From positions 22,500,001 to 22,564,000 of the forward strand of contig OX940864.1 of NCBI GenBank assembly GCA_954871525.1: a stretch of DNA of 64,000 nt, in the 5' to 3' direction. Positions 1-9,212 of the stretch are shown piece after piece; position 1 is the first letter of the stretch, and every line of letters starts with the position of its first letter. The notes under the pieces are model-generated. The model saw only the letters and a list, made by a program, of their open reading frames with translations, had not been told where the DNA came from and made no database searches. This DNA comes from Parietaria judaica. Its lineage: Eukaryota > Streptophyta > Magnoliopsida > Rosales > Urticaceae. The position numbers and the translations under genes are program-made.

Positions 1-140
1 TTCAACATATCGACATGAGAGGAAGAACCAAGCAATTAATCTGATTAGTAAAAAAACTCCAATAGTCTAGCTAATCCGTATAGCCTTAAAACAATCCATA
101 TAAAAAAAAAATTGTGAAGAAAAGATGTACGGAACTAAAG
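1..140. other. Flank left of the hAT element, no gene seen
   Basis: AT-rich sequence with no supported reading frame. It is the genomic flank into which the hAT element inserted and ends just before the 8-bp target duplication at 141-148. Confidence 0.5.
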
Positions 141-148
141 GCGGAGAG
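141..148. repeat. hAT target-site duplication, left copy
   Basis: GCGGAGAG, repeated exactly at 13466-13473 beyond the other terminal inverted repeat. Confidence 0.8.
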
Positions 149-199
149 TAATCCCGCGAATGTAGGAGAGCACGGATATCTGTGTCTATCTTTTTTTTT

Positions 200-255
200 C
201 GGAGTCGGATTTATCCGGGTCCGCCAAATGGCGGACCCGGATAAATCCGACTCCG
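200..255. repeat. Perfect 26-bp-stem hairpin in the hAT left end
   Basis: A 26-base arm at 200-225 is followed by a 4-base loop (AAAT) and its exact reverse complement at 230-255. It is GC-rich in an AT-rich surround. Related hairpins containing GGAGGGTC or GGAGCCGG occur inside the right end (13361-13382 and 13424-13449), so they look like subterminal structure of the hAT element. A role in transposase binding is inference. Confidence 0.85.
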
Positions 256-715
256 CATTTTTTTTTTAATTTTTTTTCGAAAATTGTGTTTTGGTCCCTG
301 AATTCTTTTAAACCGAATACTTTATATTTTTTTTGGGTTTTAGGAGTTTAAATTTCAAATATCAAATTATATTTTAACGGTTTTAACGGGTTTGAAATTC
401 AAATTTCAAATTTTAATCATGATAAACATGAAGACAAATAATTAGATAAATAACGGGCCTCGTTAAAATCTCTCCGAGTCCCCCAAAAGGGTACGGCTCG
501 GGCGAGGAAAGAGCACCCTAAGGTTTTTATTTATAGGGTTAATGACGGTAAAAATACTCAAAGTTTGGTCAAAGAACCCCTCGTGTACCCAAAGTTTAAA
601 AGTGGTGGCAAAAGTACCCAAAGTCACATTTGGGGAGTTGACCACTCCATTCTCGTAACGCAGTTAACTTACTCGTTAACTCTGGCCACGTAAACAAACG
701 TGGGTTGCTGACATG

Positions 716-720
716 ACAAT
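716..720. repeat. G1 target-site duplication, left
   Basis: ACAAT, repeated at 9973-9977. Confidence 0.85.
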
Positions 721-1480
721 TGTTAAGGTCGGATTTGGTCAAATCCACCCTCAACACAACTCGTGTCGTTTTGTCCATAAACGACATGAGGGAGGCGAGG
801 AAGTTCACCAGCGAAGAGGGAGTTATCCCCGAGGAAGGACACCCCCGAGGAGGAATACCCCGAGGAGGTTCATCAGCGAGGGGACGCAGCCACGCGAGCA
901 AGCGGGTCGCGATGAAGCGTCCCATCACGACTCGACGAGGAACTTCGTCATGATGATTATGCAGAGCCCGGTGACAGCCGAAGAGACGTGCATTTAATGA
1001 AGCCGACCTACTCCCTCGATGAGAGCGTCAGCGACGGCTGACGAGACGCGCATTTAATGCGGCGCACCTACCCATTACGGGAGCATGCTCGGAGGTGACA
1101 TAAAGTGAGGATAAACCCCGCTGCCCTCAAATCACGTCAGAAAATGATGATTAAAGAGAAAAAGGGCGGGAAGGATAGAAGGGGAAAGTATTGTAACTCT
1201 ATAAAAGGCAAGATAAGCCTCATTTTGTGGAGGTTGGTCAGTTGGTGATTCGAAGAAAAGGGAGAGAAAAAAGACTCAGCAAAAGCAAGAAAAAGAGATC
1301 TTGTAATAGAATTATCTGAGGCTCATGATCCTTCATCTGTCCAGCTATTTAACGGAAGAAAACCGAGCTCATTTCGGAAATCATAATAAAACAGAGATAC
1401 TCATCATTTGTTGTCATTTTATTTATTATTTGACGATTGTCTTTGTGACTGGAAAAGGGTGGTGAAAAACCCCCTCTACA
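721..1480 (+). repeat. G1 5' LTR
   Basis: 760 bp, bounded by TG and CA, nearly identical to 9213-9972 and to the reverse complement of 55278-56037. It contains a TATA box at 1200-1207. Confidence 0.95.
1200..1207 (+). promoter_or_regulatory. TATA box of the G1 LTR promoter
   Basis: TATAAAAG lies about 280 bp before the LTR end, in a position suited to drive the element's RNA and the F-box gene. Identified by motif only. Confidence 0.6.
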
Positions 1481-1483
1481 GTT

Positions 1484-1500
1484 TGGCGCCCACCGTGGGG
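1484..1500 (+). other. G1 primer binding site
   Basis: TGGCGCCCACCGTGGGG starts three bases after the 5' LTR. The TGGCGCC start is that of a tRNA 3'-end complement (the tRNA ends GGCGCCA). I could not assign which tRNA. The same sequence is present in reverse at 63280-63296. Confidence 0.75.
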
Positions 1501-1946
1501 CTTTGTTTTCTTTCTAACTCACAGCCAGGAATTTGGAAGGACATGACGCTATCAAACGACGCCATCGTTAGCGACGCGCTCGACGGTTGAGCGCGCAAAA
1601 ATAGCAAGCAGAGTATAAAGAGGCAACTCAAGGGACATGAGTGACGTAAGAAGGGGAGACGTACGGACTCCTTGCATTTAAGAGAAGCCGATTGATAGAC
1701 GGTTGGTCAGAAAAAGGAGGGCACGCGTATCGACGAAGGGGAGCAACTTCCGAAACGTCGTGAAGCGACAGCGAAAGAGAGAATGCGAAGGGTCGCTTGC
1801 GAAACAACCAACGTTTATAAAATGGGAAGTTTGGAGAAGATCAAAAGCAACAAGTCTGCGGAAATAGAAACCAACTCGGTTAACTCCCAGATAAGTATCG
1901 TTCTCTCAACCCAGAAAACAAAAGATCCTTTCTCACTCCGAAACCA
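1501..1946 (+). other. G1 untranslated leader
   Basis: Between the primer site and the F-box frame I see no supported gene. A polypyrimidine-like run ending in TACAG at about 1967-1972, just inside the annotated frame, could be a relic splice acceptor carried in with the captured gene. Confidence 0.5.
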
Positions 1947-2999
1947 GTGCTTGCTAGTGTTTTTGAAATACAGGCCGGGAAAGCACACGAGGAGAAGATG
2001 GCGCCCAGAGAAGGAGATGCTGGCCAGAGTCACACAGACGAGTCAGAGATGATCGTGGATGAAGACTGGGGATGGCCCAAAGAGGGCGCAACTGAGGCAC
2101 GAGGAGAAGATGATTACGAGATGACGGACTTCTGGAAGCACGAGAAATGGCCGGAAAGCAGCGAGCCATGTCCAATGGACGAGGACATCGCGGAGGGCCA
2201 GCGGGACCAAGAGCAGTCAAGGATCCCGGGTGAACCACACCCCGCGTTGGAACTAGTTCTGCCATATCTTACGCCTGAGGAGCTCCTCGCGGTGGAGATG
2301 GTATGCACGTCGTTGCGCGACGAAGTTCGGGGAAACAGCCTTCTGTGGCGCAACATCAGCATCTACAACCCGTTGAGCGAGCGGATGGAAGACGACAATC
2401 TCCTGAGGCTGGCAAGGAGATCTCAAGGGAAGATGGAGACTTTGACGTTGGATGGGTGCATCGGGATCACCAACACCGCGGTGGAGACGATCATGCGGGG
2501 CAACCCGACGCTCGTGAAGCTATGCCTGCCACGCTGCCACCGAATCACCTTGGATGACGTGGTCAGCAACTTGTCCACCATCGAGCACGGGATAAAATTC
2601 CTGAGGGTCAACGGTTTGCTTCCCAGATTCGTGGAGGGAACCAAGGTCAAACTTGAGGACCTTCCCCCTCTGCTCGCGGCAGGGAATCCAGCCGACCATT
2701 CCGAGGAACAGGCGCATGCCTCACGCGGTCGTCTGCTCGACATGGAATTCTGCAGACGGTGCAACAGAAATGTCCTGGTCTACGCGAAGCCAACGAGGAT
2801 TCAAGCAGGAGACTCCGTCCGCCCGCCGTGTTTTGGGCGATGGCGGGATGGGCGTGTTTGCGGTTTTTGCAGGTCGTGCTACATCCTCGGTACCACGTGG
2901 TACACTGACCTCTGCCCGGAATGTAACTTCGGCCGCCCCAGCAGGAGCTCTATGGAGAAAATCGCGTCGTCAGCCTGCTCGATCATCGAAGAGGAGTGA
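1947..2999 (+). CDS. Captured F-box protein (SKIP14-like) inside G1
   Basis: A 350-residue open frame without introns. The N-terminal quarter is acidic. An F-box-like segment follows at about residues 91-130 (LVLPYLTPEELLAVEMVC, then LWR), the part that in this family binds the SKP1 adaptor of SCF ubiquitin ligases. A leucine-rich stretch at about 155-200 (LTLDGC, LCLPRC) comes next. A cysteine-rich tail with several CxxC pairs (CRRC, CGFC, CPEC) probably binds zinc and should select substrates. This layout resembles plant SKIP14-type F-box proteins, an assignment made from memory of the family. An in-frame ATG at 1998 is a likely alternative start, because the sequence before it differs between the two G1 copies. 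The gene occupies the place where gag-pol would be and is in sense with the LTR promoter. Ubiquitin-ligase activity is untested. Confidence 0.75.
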   Translation: MLASVFEIQAGKAHEEKMAPREGDAGQSHTDESEMIVDEDWGWPKEGATEARGEDDYEMTDFWKHEKWPESSEPCPMDEDIAEGQRDQEQSRIPGEPHPALELVLPYLTPEELLAVEMVCTSLRDEVRGNSLLWRNISIYNPLSERMEDDNLLRLARRSQGKMETLTLDGCIGITNTAVETIMRGNPTLVKLCLPRCHRITLDDVVSNLSTIEHGIKFLRVNGLLPRFVEGTKVKLEDLPPLLAAGNPADHSEEQAHASRGRLLDMEFCRRCNRNVLVYAKPTRIQAGDSVRPPCFGRWRDGRVCGFCRSCYILGTTWYTDLCPECNFGRPSRSSMEKIASSACSIIEEE

Positions 3000-3294
3000 G
3001 CCCGGAGTAAGGCTCATAAGCTGCTCGGAGCGAGGAGAGAATTGGGGCGGCTACCCCTTTTAAACTACCATTAGTAGATTATCGTAGGTGATAGAAGTTT
3101 GTTTGGGTTCGTTGTGTCAGATTTCTGATGTCTATGTATGTGTGTGTTTCTTTTTCTTTTTGTTTTATTTTTATTTGTTAGGGAGCGAGCAAATTATAAA
3201 GTTGGCAAAGTGTGTATGCAACTCTGCTCGGTGGTAACACCAAGTAGGAGGGAAAGTGTATTGGCAAAAAAAAAAAAAAAAAAGGCTAAGGGTG
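3000..3294 (+). other. Spacer after the F-box gene
   Basis: A non-coding T-rich stretch, then an A-run at about 3265-3283, possibly a polyadenylation trace of the captured transcript. The copy at 61490-61780 has the same layout with a T-run on the plus strand. Confidence 0.5.
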
Positions 3295-3903
3295 CCGAGC
3301 AAGCCCGATCCGGCGAGAGCGCCGAGAAAATTTCAATATATATATACATATATATATACGGCTAAGGGTGCCGAGCAAACCCGGTCCGGCAAAACATGTC
3401 GAGATCCTATATACGGCTAAGGGTGCCGAGCAAGCCCGGTCCGGCAAAACATGTCGAGATCCTATATACGGCTAAGGGTGCCGAGCAAACCCGGTCCGAC
3501 AAAACATGTCGAGATCCTATATACGGCTAAGGGTGCCGAGCAAACCCGGTCCGGCAAAACATGTCGAGATCCTATTTACGGCTAAGGGTGCCGAGCAAAC
3601 CCGGTCCGGCAAAACATGTCGAGATCCTATTTACGGCTAAGGGCGCCGAGCAAGCCCGGGCTACCAAGAACGCCGAAGAAATATACAAGGCGAGAGTGCC
3701 TAAGGGATCCTGGGAATTAGTCGGCTCGTACCCGACGAAACCTAGCGATACCCACATAAGACAACTACGGCAAGAACACCAAGAAAATATATACGGCTAA
3801 GGGTGCCGAGCAAACCCGGTCCGGCAAAACATGCCGAGATCCTATATACGGCTAAGGGTGCCGAGCAAGCCCGGTCCGGCAAAACAGGCCGAGATCCTAT
3901 ATA
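3295..3903 (+). repeat. G1 tandem array A, 55-bp unit
   Basis: Direct repeats of a 55-bp unit containing GGGTGCCGAGCAA and CCGGTCCGGCAAAACATG. Unit starts are clear at 3361, 3416, 3471, 3526, 3581 and 3636; degenerate units lie on either side, including near 3796 and 3851. The matching array in copy 2 is at about 60781-61490. There are no variable spacers, so it is a minisatellite. Short open frames across it come from the repeat and are not supported as genes. Confidence 0.85.
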
Positions 3904-4275
3904 CGGCGAGAGTGCCGAGCAAAAATCAAAAGAGGCGAGAGTGCCCATGGCGAGAGTGCCGAGCAGAAAAAACTAAAAGAGGCGAGAGTGCCCACGGCGA
4001 GAGTGCCGAGCAAAAATCAAAAGAGGCGAGAGTGCCCACGGCGAGAGTGCCGAGCAAAAATCAAAAGAGGCGAGAGTGCCCACGGCGAAAGTACCGAGCA
4101 AAAACTAAAAGAGGCGAGAGTGCCCACGGCGAGAGTGCCGAGCAAAAATCAAAAGAGGCGAGAGTGCCCACGGCGAGAGTGCCGAGCAAAAATCAAAAGA
4201 GGCGAGAGTGCCCACGGCGAAAGTACTGAGCAAAAACTAAAAGAGGCGAAAGTGCCCACGACGAAAGTACCAAGC
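3904..4275 (+). repeat. G1 tandem array B, 44-bp unit
   Basis: About eight head-to-tail copies of a 44-bp unit built from GAGAGTGCCGAGCAAAAA and AGAGGCGAGAGTGCCCACG. The copy-2 array (60187-60800) has about 13-14 units of 44-46 bp, so copy number differs between insertions. Confidence 0.85.
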
Positions 4276-4453
4276 AAAGAAAAATCACATTCACGACTAA
4301 AGGCACCAAGCAAACCCTCACAGAGATTCGAAGATCGCAAGCAAACTCATATAAAAGAAAATCATCGTCATCACATGTCCATTGGATTCAAAAAAGACAA
4401 AACGCAGTATCATTATTTACAACTCGTAGTTACACCCCGGATACATATGCATA

Positions 4454-7039
4454 CTATAACTCTCGCAGGGACCGATTCCCCCGCGCAACGCCATCATTAG
4501 AGGAGTCTTGATCCAAAACCGCATCGGCACATTCTTGAATAATGATGTCGCAGCACCGACGAATGATGTCGTCCGCAATTAGGCAAGCAGGATCGTCAGC
4601 AGGAAGTCCTTGAGGCTTACCCGAAGAAACTCTTGCTAAATCCGCATCAGCCCTGCTATCGGCCTGCAGAGAAGGAACCAAGAGTAAATGATCGACCCCA
4701 GAAGGAAGAGGTAAGAACTACGAATTATTTGTGCTGATCCATCTCATACCGTACTCGACGAGGAGGGAAGAACGTCGAAATCCGGCGAGCGCACCCTAGC
4801 AACGCCTTGGGGAAGACAGGGAGAAAGCGGAGGAGAGTTTGGGTCACCGGAGGTTTTCATCTCCAGCCTGGCCAAATCAGCCAGGTACTCCTGCTCCAAC
4901 TTGCGCCACCTTGGCAGTTTGGCTCGGAGCTCGCCAACAGTCGAGCGGGAAGGTAATCCCTCGACGAGTTTGATATTCGAGAGCACGCCGCCCAGCAGGC
5001 GCTGAGTACGAGCAATCCCCTCAAGCACACCAAACCTCTCGGAGGCACGCTTCAGCTTGTCAACCGCTTGGTGGTAGAGGCGTAGGCGGGAGAATTCTTC
5101 CTCTATAGCCCAACTCCTGGCTGCGTCACGATCCTTGACGAGCTGCCTCAGCGTGGCCTTGACATGGAAGGAGATTTGCTCCTCCCGGCCAGGCGACAGG
5201 TTTATGGCATCGGCGATACGATTGAAACACTCATTCTTCTGCCGGAGCTGGGCCGAAAGAGTGTCATCGCACCGCCGATAACGCTGCCGCTCCTCGAGAA
5301 GGGATTCTTCGGCAATAGCGAGGAGGCGTCTATATTCATCGCGCTCGGCCTTACTTTCGGCGATCTTAGCCTCTAGAGCCTCGGGGAGAATGCCTTCGTT
5401 CCCTGATAAAACCTTCACCGGCGCAAGGGCAGGGGCAAAATCCCCAGCCCCCTCGTGACCTCCTCCGTAGCGGGGGAAAAAAGTGTCAGGGCAAAGTACA
5501 ACGACGCCACCTCTAGCCTGAGGAGAAAAAGATAGAATGGGAATACGGAAGAAACAATAAAGAAGCCCGATAAGAGAAGGGATAAGGAAAGGGCAAGCAT
5601 ACAAGGGCGATAGTAGAAAAAGATTCGACGATGAAAGAAAAAGGTAACCCAATAAAGATTTCTTTATATTCATACGGTAATTATGCATGGATTACTGTGA
5701 AAATACAGCACAAGCCACGAAATGCGAAGTTTACAAAAGCGGGAAATAGAAAGGGAGGCTCTAAGGAAACATCCTATACCGTGGCCTCTGGGAGCGCCGG
5801 GGTCTCGGTGCTCGGGCCGGATCCATCGCGCGATGCCGATCCAAGGGCTACCACCTCCGAGGCAAGGCTTTCAAGTCTCCGACAGTCCGAGGTTGGCGGA
5901 TTGCAGGGAGAGAGCGGCGGAGATCCGGGATCCCAGGCAGACTTCTGGTCCAGCTCTTTAACCACGGCCCGGTGCTTATCGCGGCTTTCGCGCCACGAGG
6001 ATAAGCGTGTATCGAGGCCCCCGGCTTGTGCCAACAGGGGGTTCTTCTCGACCAAGGCGATGTTGGCCTGGTACGCAGCGGCCAAGCGATGGGCGTTGAT
6101 TGATTGATCAAGAAAACCATACTTCACCGACAGATGCTCCAACTTGGCTTGAGCCTCCTCGAACAAGCGCTCCCGGCCACGACACTCCTCAACTGCCTCG
6201 ACTCGCGCAGCCTCAAGGTCATCGGCGAGCTTCCTCAGCGCGGCATTGACCCCGGACACCAGCTGGTCTTCCCGTTCAGGCGATACGCCAACGGCCTCGC
6301 CTATCTGAGCAAGGCATTCCGCTTGAAGCCGGAGCTTGTCGGAGAGGCTCGCCTCCATAACAGCGCAAGAGTTTTGCTGATCCGCGAGTTTGGCTTCAGT
6401 GGCCCTGCGCAGCGAAACTTCCGATTCCAAGATGGACTTGGCATCATTGAGCTCGGCCTCGGCGGCCCGGTGCAATGAGCTTTCCGACTCCGAGGTGGAT
6501 TTGGCTTCGTCGAGCTCCGAGGAAAGCTTCTCGATCTGCCCCTGGAACTTCTGCCCGTCGTGGGTGGAAGCCTCAAACCGTTCCCGGACTAACGAGAGTT
6601 CTGCCGACAACTCATTGCTCTTTCTCTCTACCCTAGCGGCGGATAGCTGCATGGCCACGATAACGTCTGACAATTGGGCCACCCCCTGGACAACGCGGTC
6701 AACCAATTCTAGGTTCCCCACGGGATCGCTGGAAGGCTCGACGAGCCCATGAGAAGCTTCAGCCGCGGGAAGTGCTCCCGGAGGCGGCAAGATTGGGAAG
6801 CTGGTTTGAGCCCGCGGCGACCCGGTAGGAACCTCCTCGGGGATTCCCTCGAGGTCAAGGGACGGCTCGGAAGGCTGCGTCAAGCCATCCGCTAATTGGG
6901 GCAGCGCGCCGGGAGGAGCGACAAGAGGTACCTGCGAGCTGGAGACGCCGGTAAGACAAGGGGAAGGCCAGGCCATTGAGCCCTCGAGGGCCTCGACGCC
7001 GGGAACGTCGGGAGAAAGCTTCGGATTAGCGGGATTCAC
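4454..7039 (-). CDS. G1 antisense gene, coiled-coil part (rest of exon 1, exons 2 and 3)
   Basis: This is the downstream part of a minus-strand gene. The remainder of exon 1 runs 5780-7039 and ends at a donor (ACG, then GTATAG). Exon 2 runs 4750-5517 (acceptor CTCAG, donor ACG then GTATGA). Exon 3 runs 4454-4663 (acceptor CTGCAG, stop at 4454). Joining them keeps one frame. Charged heptad-like sequence from about 6060 to 6620 predicts a long coiled coil. The end of exon 1 and exon 2 are paralogous: both have a coiled coil followed by an SPPLSPC motif, indicating an internal duplication. A one-base deletion near 7144 separates this part from the N-terminal half. Function unknown; related coiled-coil antisense genes occur in Tat elements such as G2 here. 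Confidence 0.6.
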
Positions 7040-8634
7040 GTCGGGGAGCGCCCTTGAGTGTTCTTTCGTGGGCCCGGGGAGGATCTGTCCTGGAGCGTCT
7101 CCCTCGCCAACGGGCCCCGTATCTCCGTCTTTGGGAGCATTGTTCCTTTGACCAAAGGTTGAGTCGGAGGCGTTAAGGCCACAACCGGGTTTCGCATCGC
7201 TTCATCAGGGATTCCCCGAGGCGGTGACAGGGAAGACCGGGTCGCGGGCCCCGAAGCAGAAAGAGGAATGGGGTCCTCAGCCCCCGACGGAGGAGGAGGA
7301 GGAGCATCCGGCGCGACGACCAGGTGCTCGATGTCTTCCATCTCCAGTCTCTCTCGCGAGATCTCGACGGGGTGTACGCACACGTCCGCCACCGGCCTTG
7401 TCCTCCCCGTTGTGCCCTCGACAGGCGCGGTGCCCGAAGTCCCTCCCGCGGCTCCCTGAGACGGGTCAGCCGCCTCGAGTTCAGGAGTCGGGTCGGGAAC
7501 CCTCGCCTTCTTCGCCAGAGAAGCATCACACGCTTCCTTGGCGGGGCGCTTGCCCAGGGAGTTTTCTTCCCGAGGAGATCCCCTCGAGGAGCGGGAGGTA
7601 TCTTGCGAGGGGCGGGCCGCGGACTCCGTCCTCGCCCTTGTTCGCCGCTCGTCACCAGTATCCTCGACGGGGCGTTTGTTCGAGAAACCGCCCTCTCGGG
7701 GGGTGAGCCCCATGAAGCGAGGAGCGTCAGACCCTGCCCGGGACCTCGACGATCTGTGCGCCTCCCGATCCCGACCGACGGGAGCGCTATCCCTAGTAGC
7801 CACGACTATATCCTCGGCGTTCTTCTTCGGTCTCGGAGCAGGTTTCTTCCGCTCCACGGGAGACCCTTCCGGGGCCGGTTCGCGAAGGAAACCTTTCGGG
7901 AGAAGAGTGTTAGGGGGCGCCCCGTGTATTCGGGCCAATTGGTAAACCCCAGATTTCTCAAGCCGCTGGCCCCCGAAGTCTTTACTCCAATCACGCCTGG
8001 GATTGGCAAGGAGAGCAGCGTGGATGCTCTTGAACCGCGCCTCGGCCTCCTCATTCTCTTCAAGCTTGAATCGAGGGAGGTCCGCTCCCTCGAGCACCAA
8101 ATCCGTCGGTAGGAAAGCATGGTGGGGACCGAAGTTAGAATTGTCCACACGAACAAAAAAATATTTATTCTCCCAGCCGGATTCGTTTGAGGGCGTGTTC
8201 AGGAGGATGTGCGGTCGGACGCGATGAGAGATGGCAAAACGACCCAGATTCTTTGGATTACGGGAGACTTTGAAGAGACGCATCAGGTCCTCGAGCGTGA
8301 GCTCCACTTTCTGTTCACATGCAATGGCCAGTGTACAAAGGAGGAGGCGAAGAGTGTTAGGGCTCACCTGAGCAATCGGAACCCCGAAGGCGTAGAGAAA
8401 CGCCACGACCAGGAGCGGCGTCGGGAAGCGAAGGCCGACGATGCGGAAGAACGATTCATAGATGCAAACGAAGTCGCTCTGAGGTTCATCGGCGAACTCG
8501 CCCTCGAGAGGGAGACGGGCAAAGCAGGTCCCTGAGTCAGTGTGGTTATCGACGATATACTTCAAGCCTTCTTCCGTCATGACGGAAGGGGGACTCCGAG
8601 TCTTAAAGATTGGGCCGGAGCGGGATGGACCCAT
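7036..8634 (-). CDS. G1 antisense gene, N-terminal half (gypsy antisense ORF domain)
   Basis: The frame starts at the ATG at 8634 (MGPSRSGP), conserved in copy 2 at 56610, although the frame is open further upstream. Residues about 20-180 hold a folded domain (YESFFRIVGLRFP, SPNTLRLLLC, NKYFFVRV) that aligns with the antisense protein of G2. It looks like the plant family annotated in Pfam as a putative gypsy-type transposon protein (Transposase_28), a name given from memory. A low-complexity Arg/Ser/Pro linker with basic clusters follows, suggesting nuclear targeting. A one-base deletion near 7144 relative to copy 2 ends the frame early at 7036; the coding continues in another frame at 5780-7039. 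A TATA box lies upstream at 8767-8773. Confidence 0.65.
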   Translation of the reverse strand: MGPSRSGPIFKTRSPPSVMTEEGLKYIVDNHTDSGTCFARLPLEGEFADEPQSDFVCIYESFFRIVGLRFPTPLLVVAFLYAFGVPIAQVSPNTLRLLLCTLAIACEQKVELTLEDLMRLFKVSRNPKNLGRFAISHRVRPHILLNTPSNESGWENKYFFVRVDNSNFGPHHAFLPTDLVLEGADLPRFKLEENEEAEARFKSIHAALLANPRRDWSKDFGGQRLEKSGVYQLARIHGAPPNTLLPKGFLREPAPEGSPVERKKPAPRPKKNAEDIVVATRDSAPVGRDREAHRSSRSRAGSDAPRFMGLTPREGGFSNKRPVEDTGDERRTRARTESAARPSQDTSRSSRGSPREENSLGKRPAKEACDASLAKKARVPDPTPELEAADPSQGAAGGTSGTAPVEGTTGRTRPVADVCVHPVEISRERLEMEDIEHLVVAPDAPPPPPSGAEDPIPLSASGPATRSSLSPPRGIPDEAMRNPVVALTPPTQPLVKGTMLPKTEIRGPLARETLQDRSSPGPRKNTQGRSPT

Positions 8635-8766
8635 CGAGGCGTCTGAGGGAGAAGGAGGAAGAATTTCGGGGACGAGGAGATGAGGATGAACAACAGTAAA
8701 AAGAAACCTGGAAAGAATTCTTGAAAAAAATACGAAAATGCCTGGAAAAATGGTTTTGAATTTCGA

Positions 8767-8773
8767 ATTTATA
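8767..8773 (-). promoter_or_regulatory. TATA box for the G1 antisense gene
   Basis: TATAAAT on the minus strand, about 135 bp before the antisense ATG, retained in copy 2 at 56471-56477. It suggests the antisense gene has its own promoter. Confidence 0.5.
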
Positions 8774-9198
8774 GAAAGGGAAGAGTGATGAGTAGGCACG
8801 TCCTTAATCTGAATCTGACGGCCCAAAATCGAAGCCTGCTAACTCATCAACGGTTCATTTCAAAGGCCCGTTATAAATCTCTACAGGCCCTCAAATGCAA
8901 AAAAGGATGGTCATTCAATGCTGAAGGGACGTGCGTAAGATTCGAGGCTGACAGATTTTTGGGAAAGCAAAATCGGGGTGGGCCCCGGACCCGAGCAACG
9001 TTGAGAAATCTTCGTCGCTGAGAGTTTCGATGGGGCTTAGGAAAGCAAAGGAAGCCTAGCGAGGGAAGGGAGCAACGTCATAATATGACCACGCGAGGAG
9101 CCGAAGAAGGAGTCACCGACCACGAGTTAATCGGCGCCGGTTAGTGCCAATCCCCAAGGCAGTTATACTTTATTTTACCAAGTGTATACACTTGATAA
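8774..9198. other. G1 3' region between the antisense promoter and the purine tract
   Basis: Non-coding on both strands as far as I can see. The same sequence is present in copy 2 (about 56052-56470). Confidence 0.5.
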
Positions 9199-9212
9199 AA
9201 TGGGGGACTAAC
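9199..9212 (+). other. G1 polypurine tract
   Basis: AAATGGGGGAC lies immediately before the 3' LTR, the expected place for plus-strand priming. Confidence 0.7.

Noticed and set aside
3295..4275. CRISPR-like regular repeats
   Set aside because: The 55- and 44-bp units are contiguous, with no unique spacers, and the DNA is plant nuclear. They are minisatellites.
7224..8112. Plus-strand frames opposite the G1 antisense gene
   Set aside because: GC-rich shadows of the minus-strand gene with Arg/Pro/Ser-rich nonsense composition. Mirrored in copy 2 because the DNA is the same.
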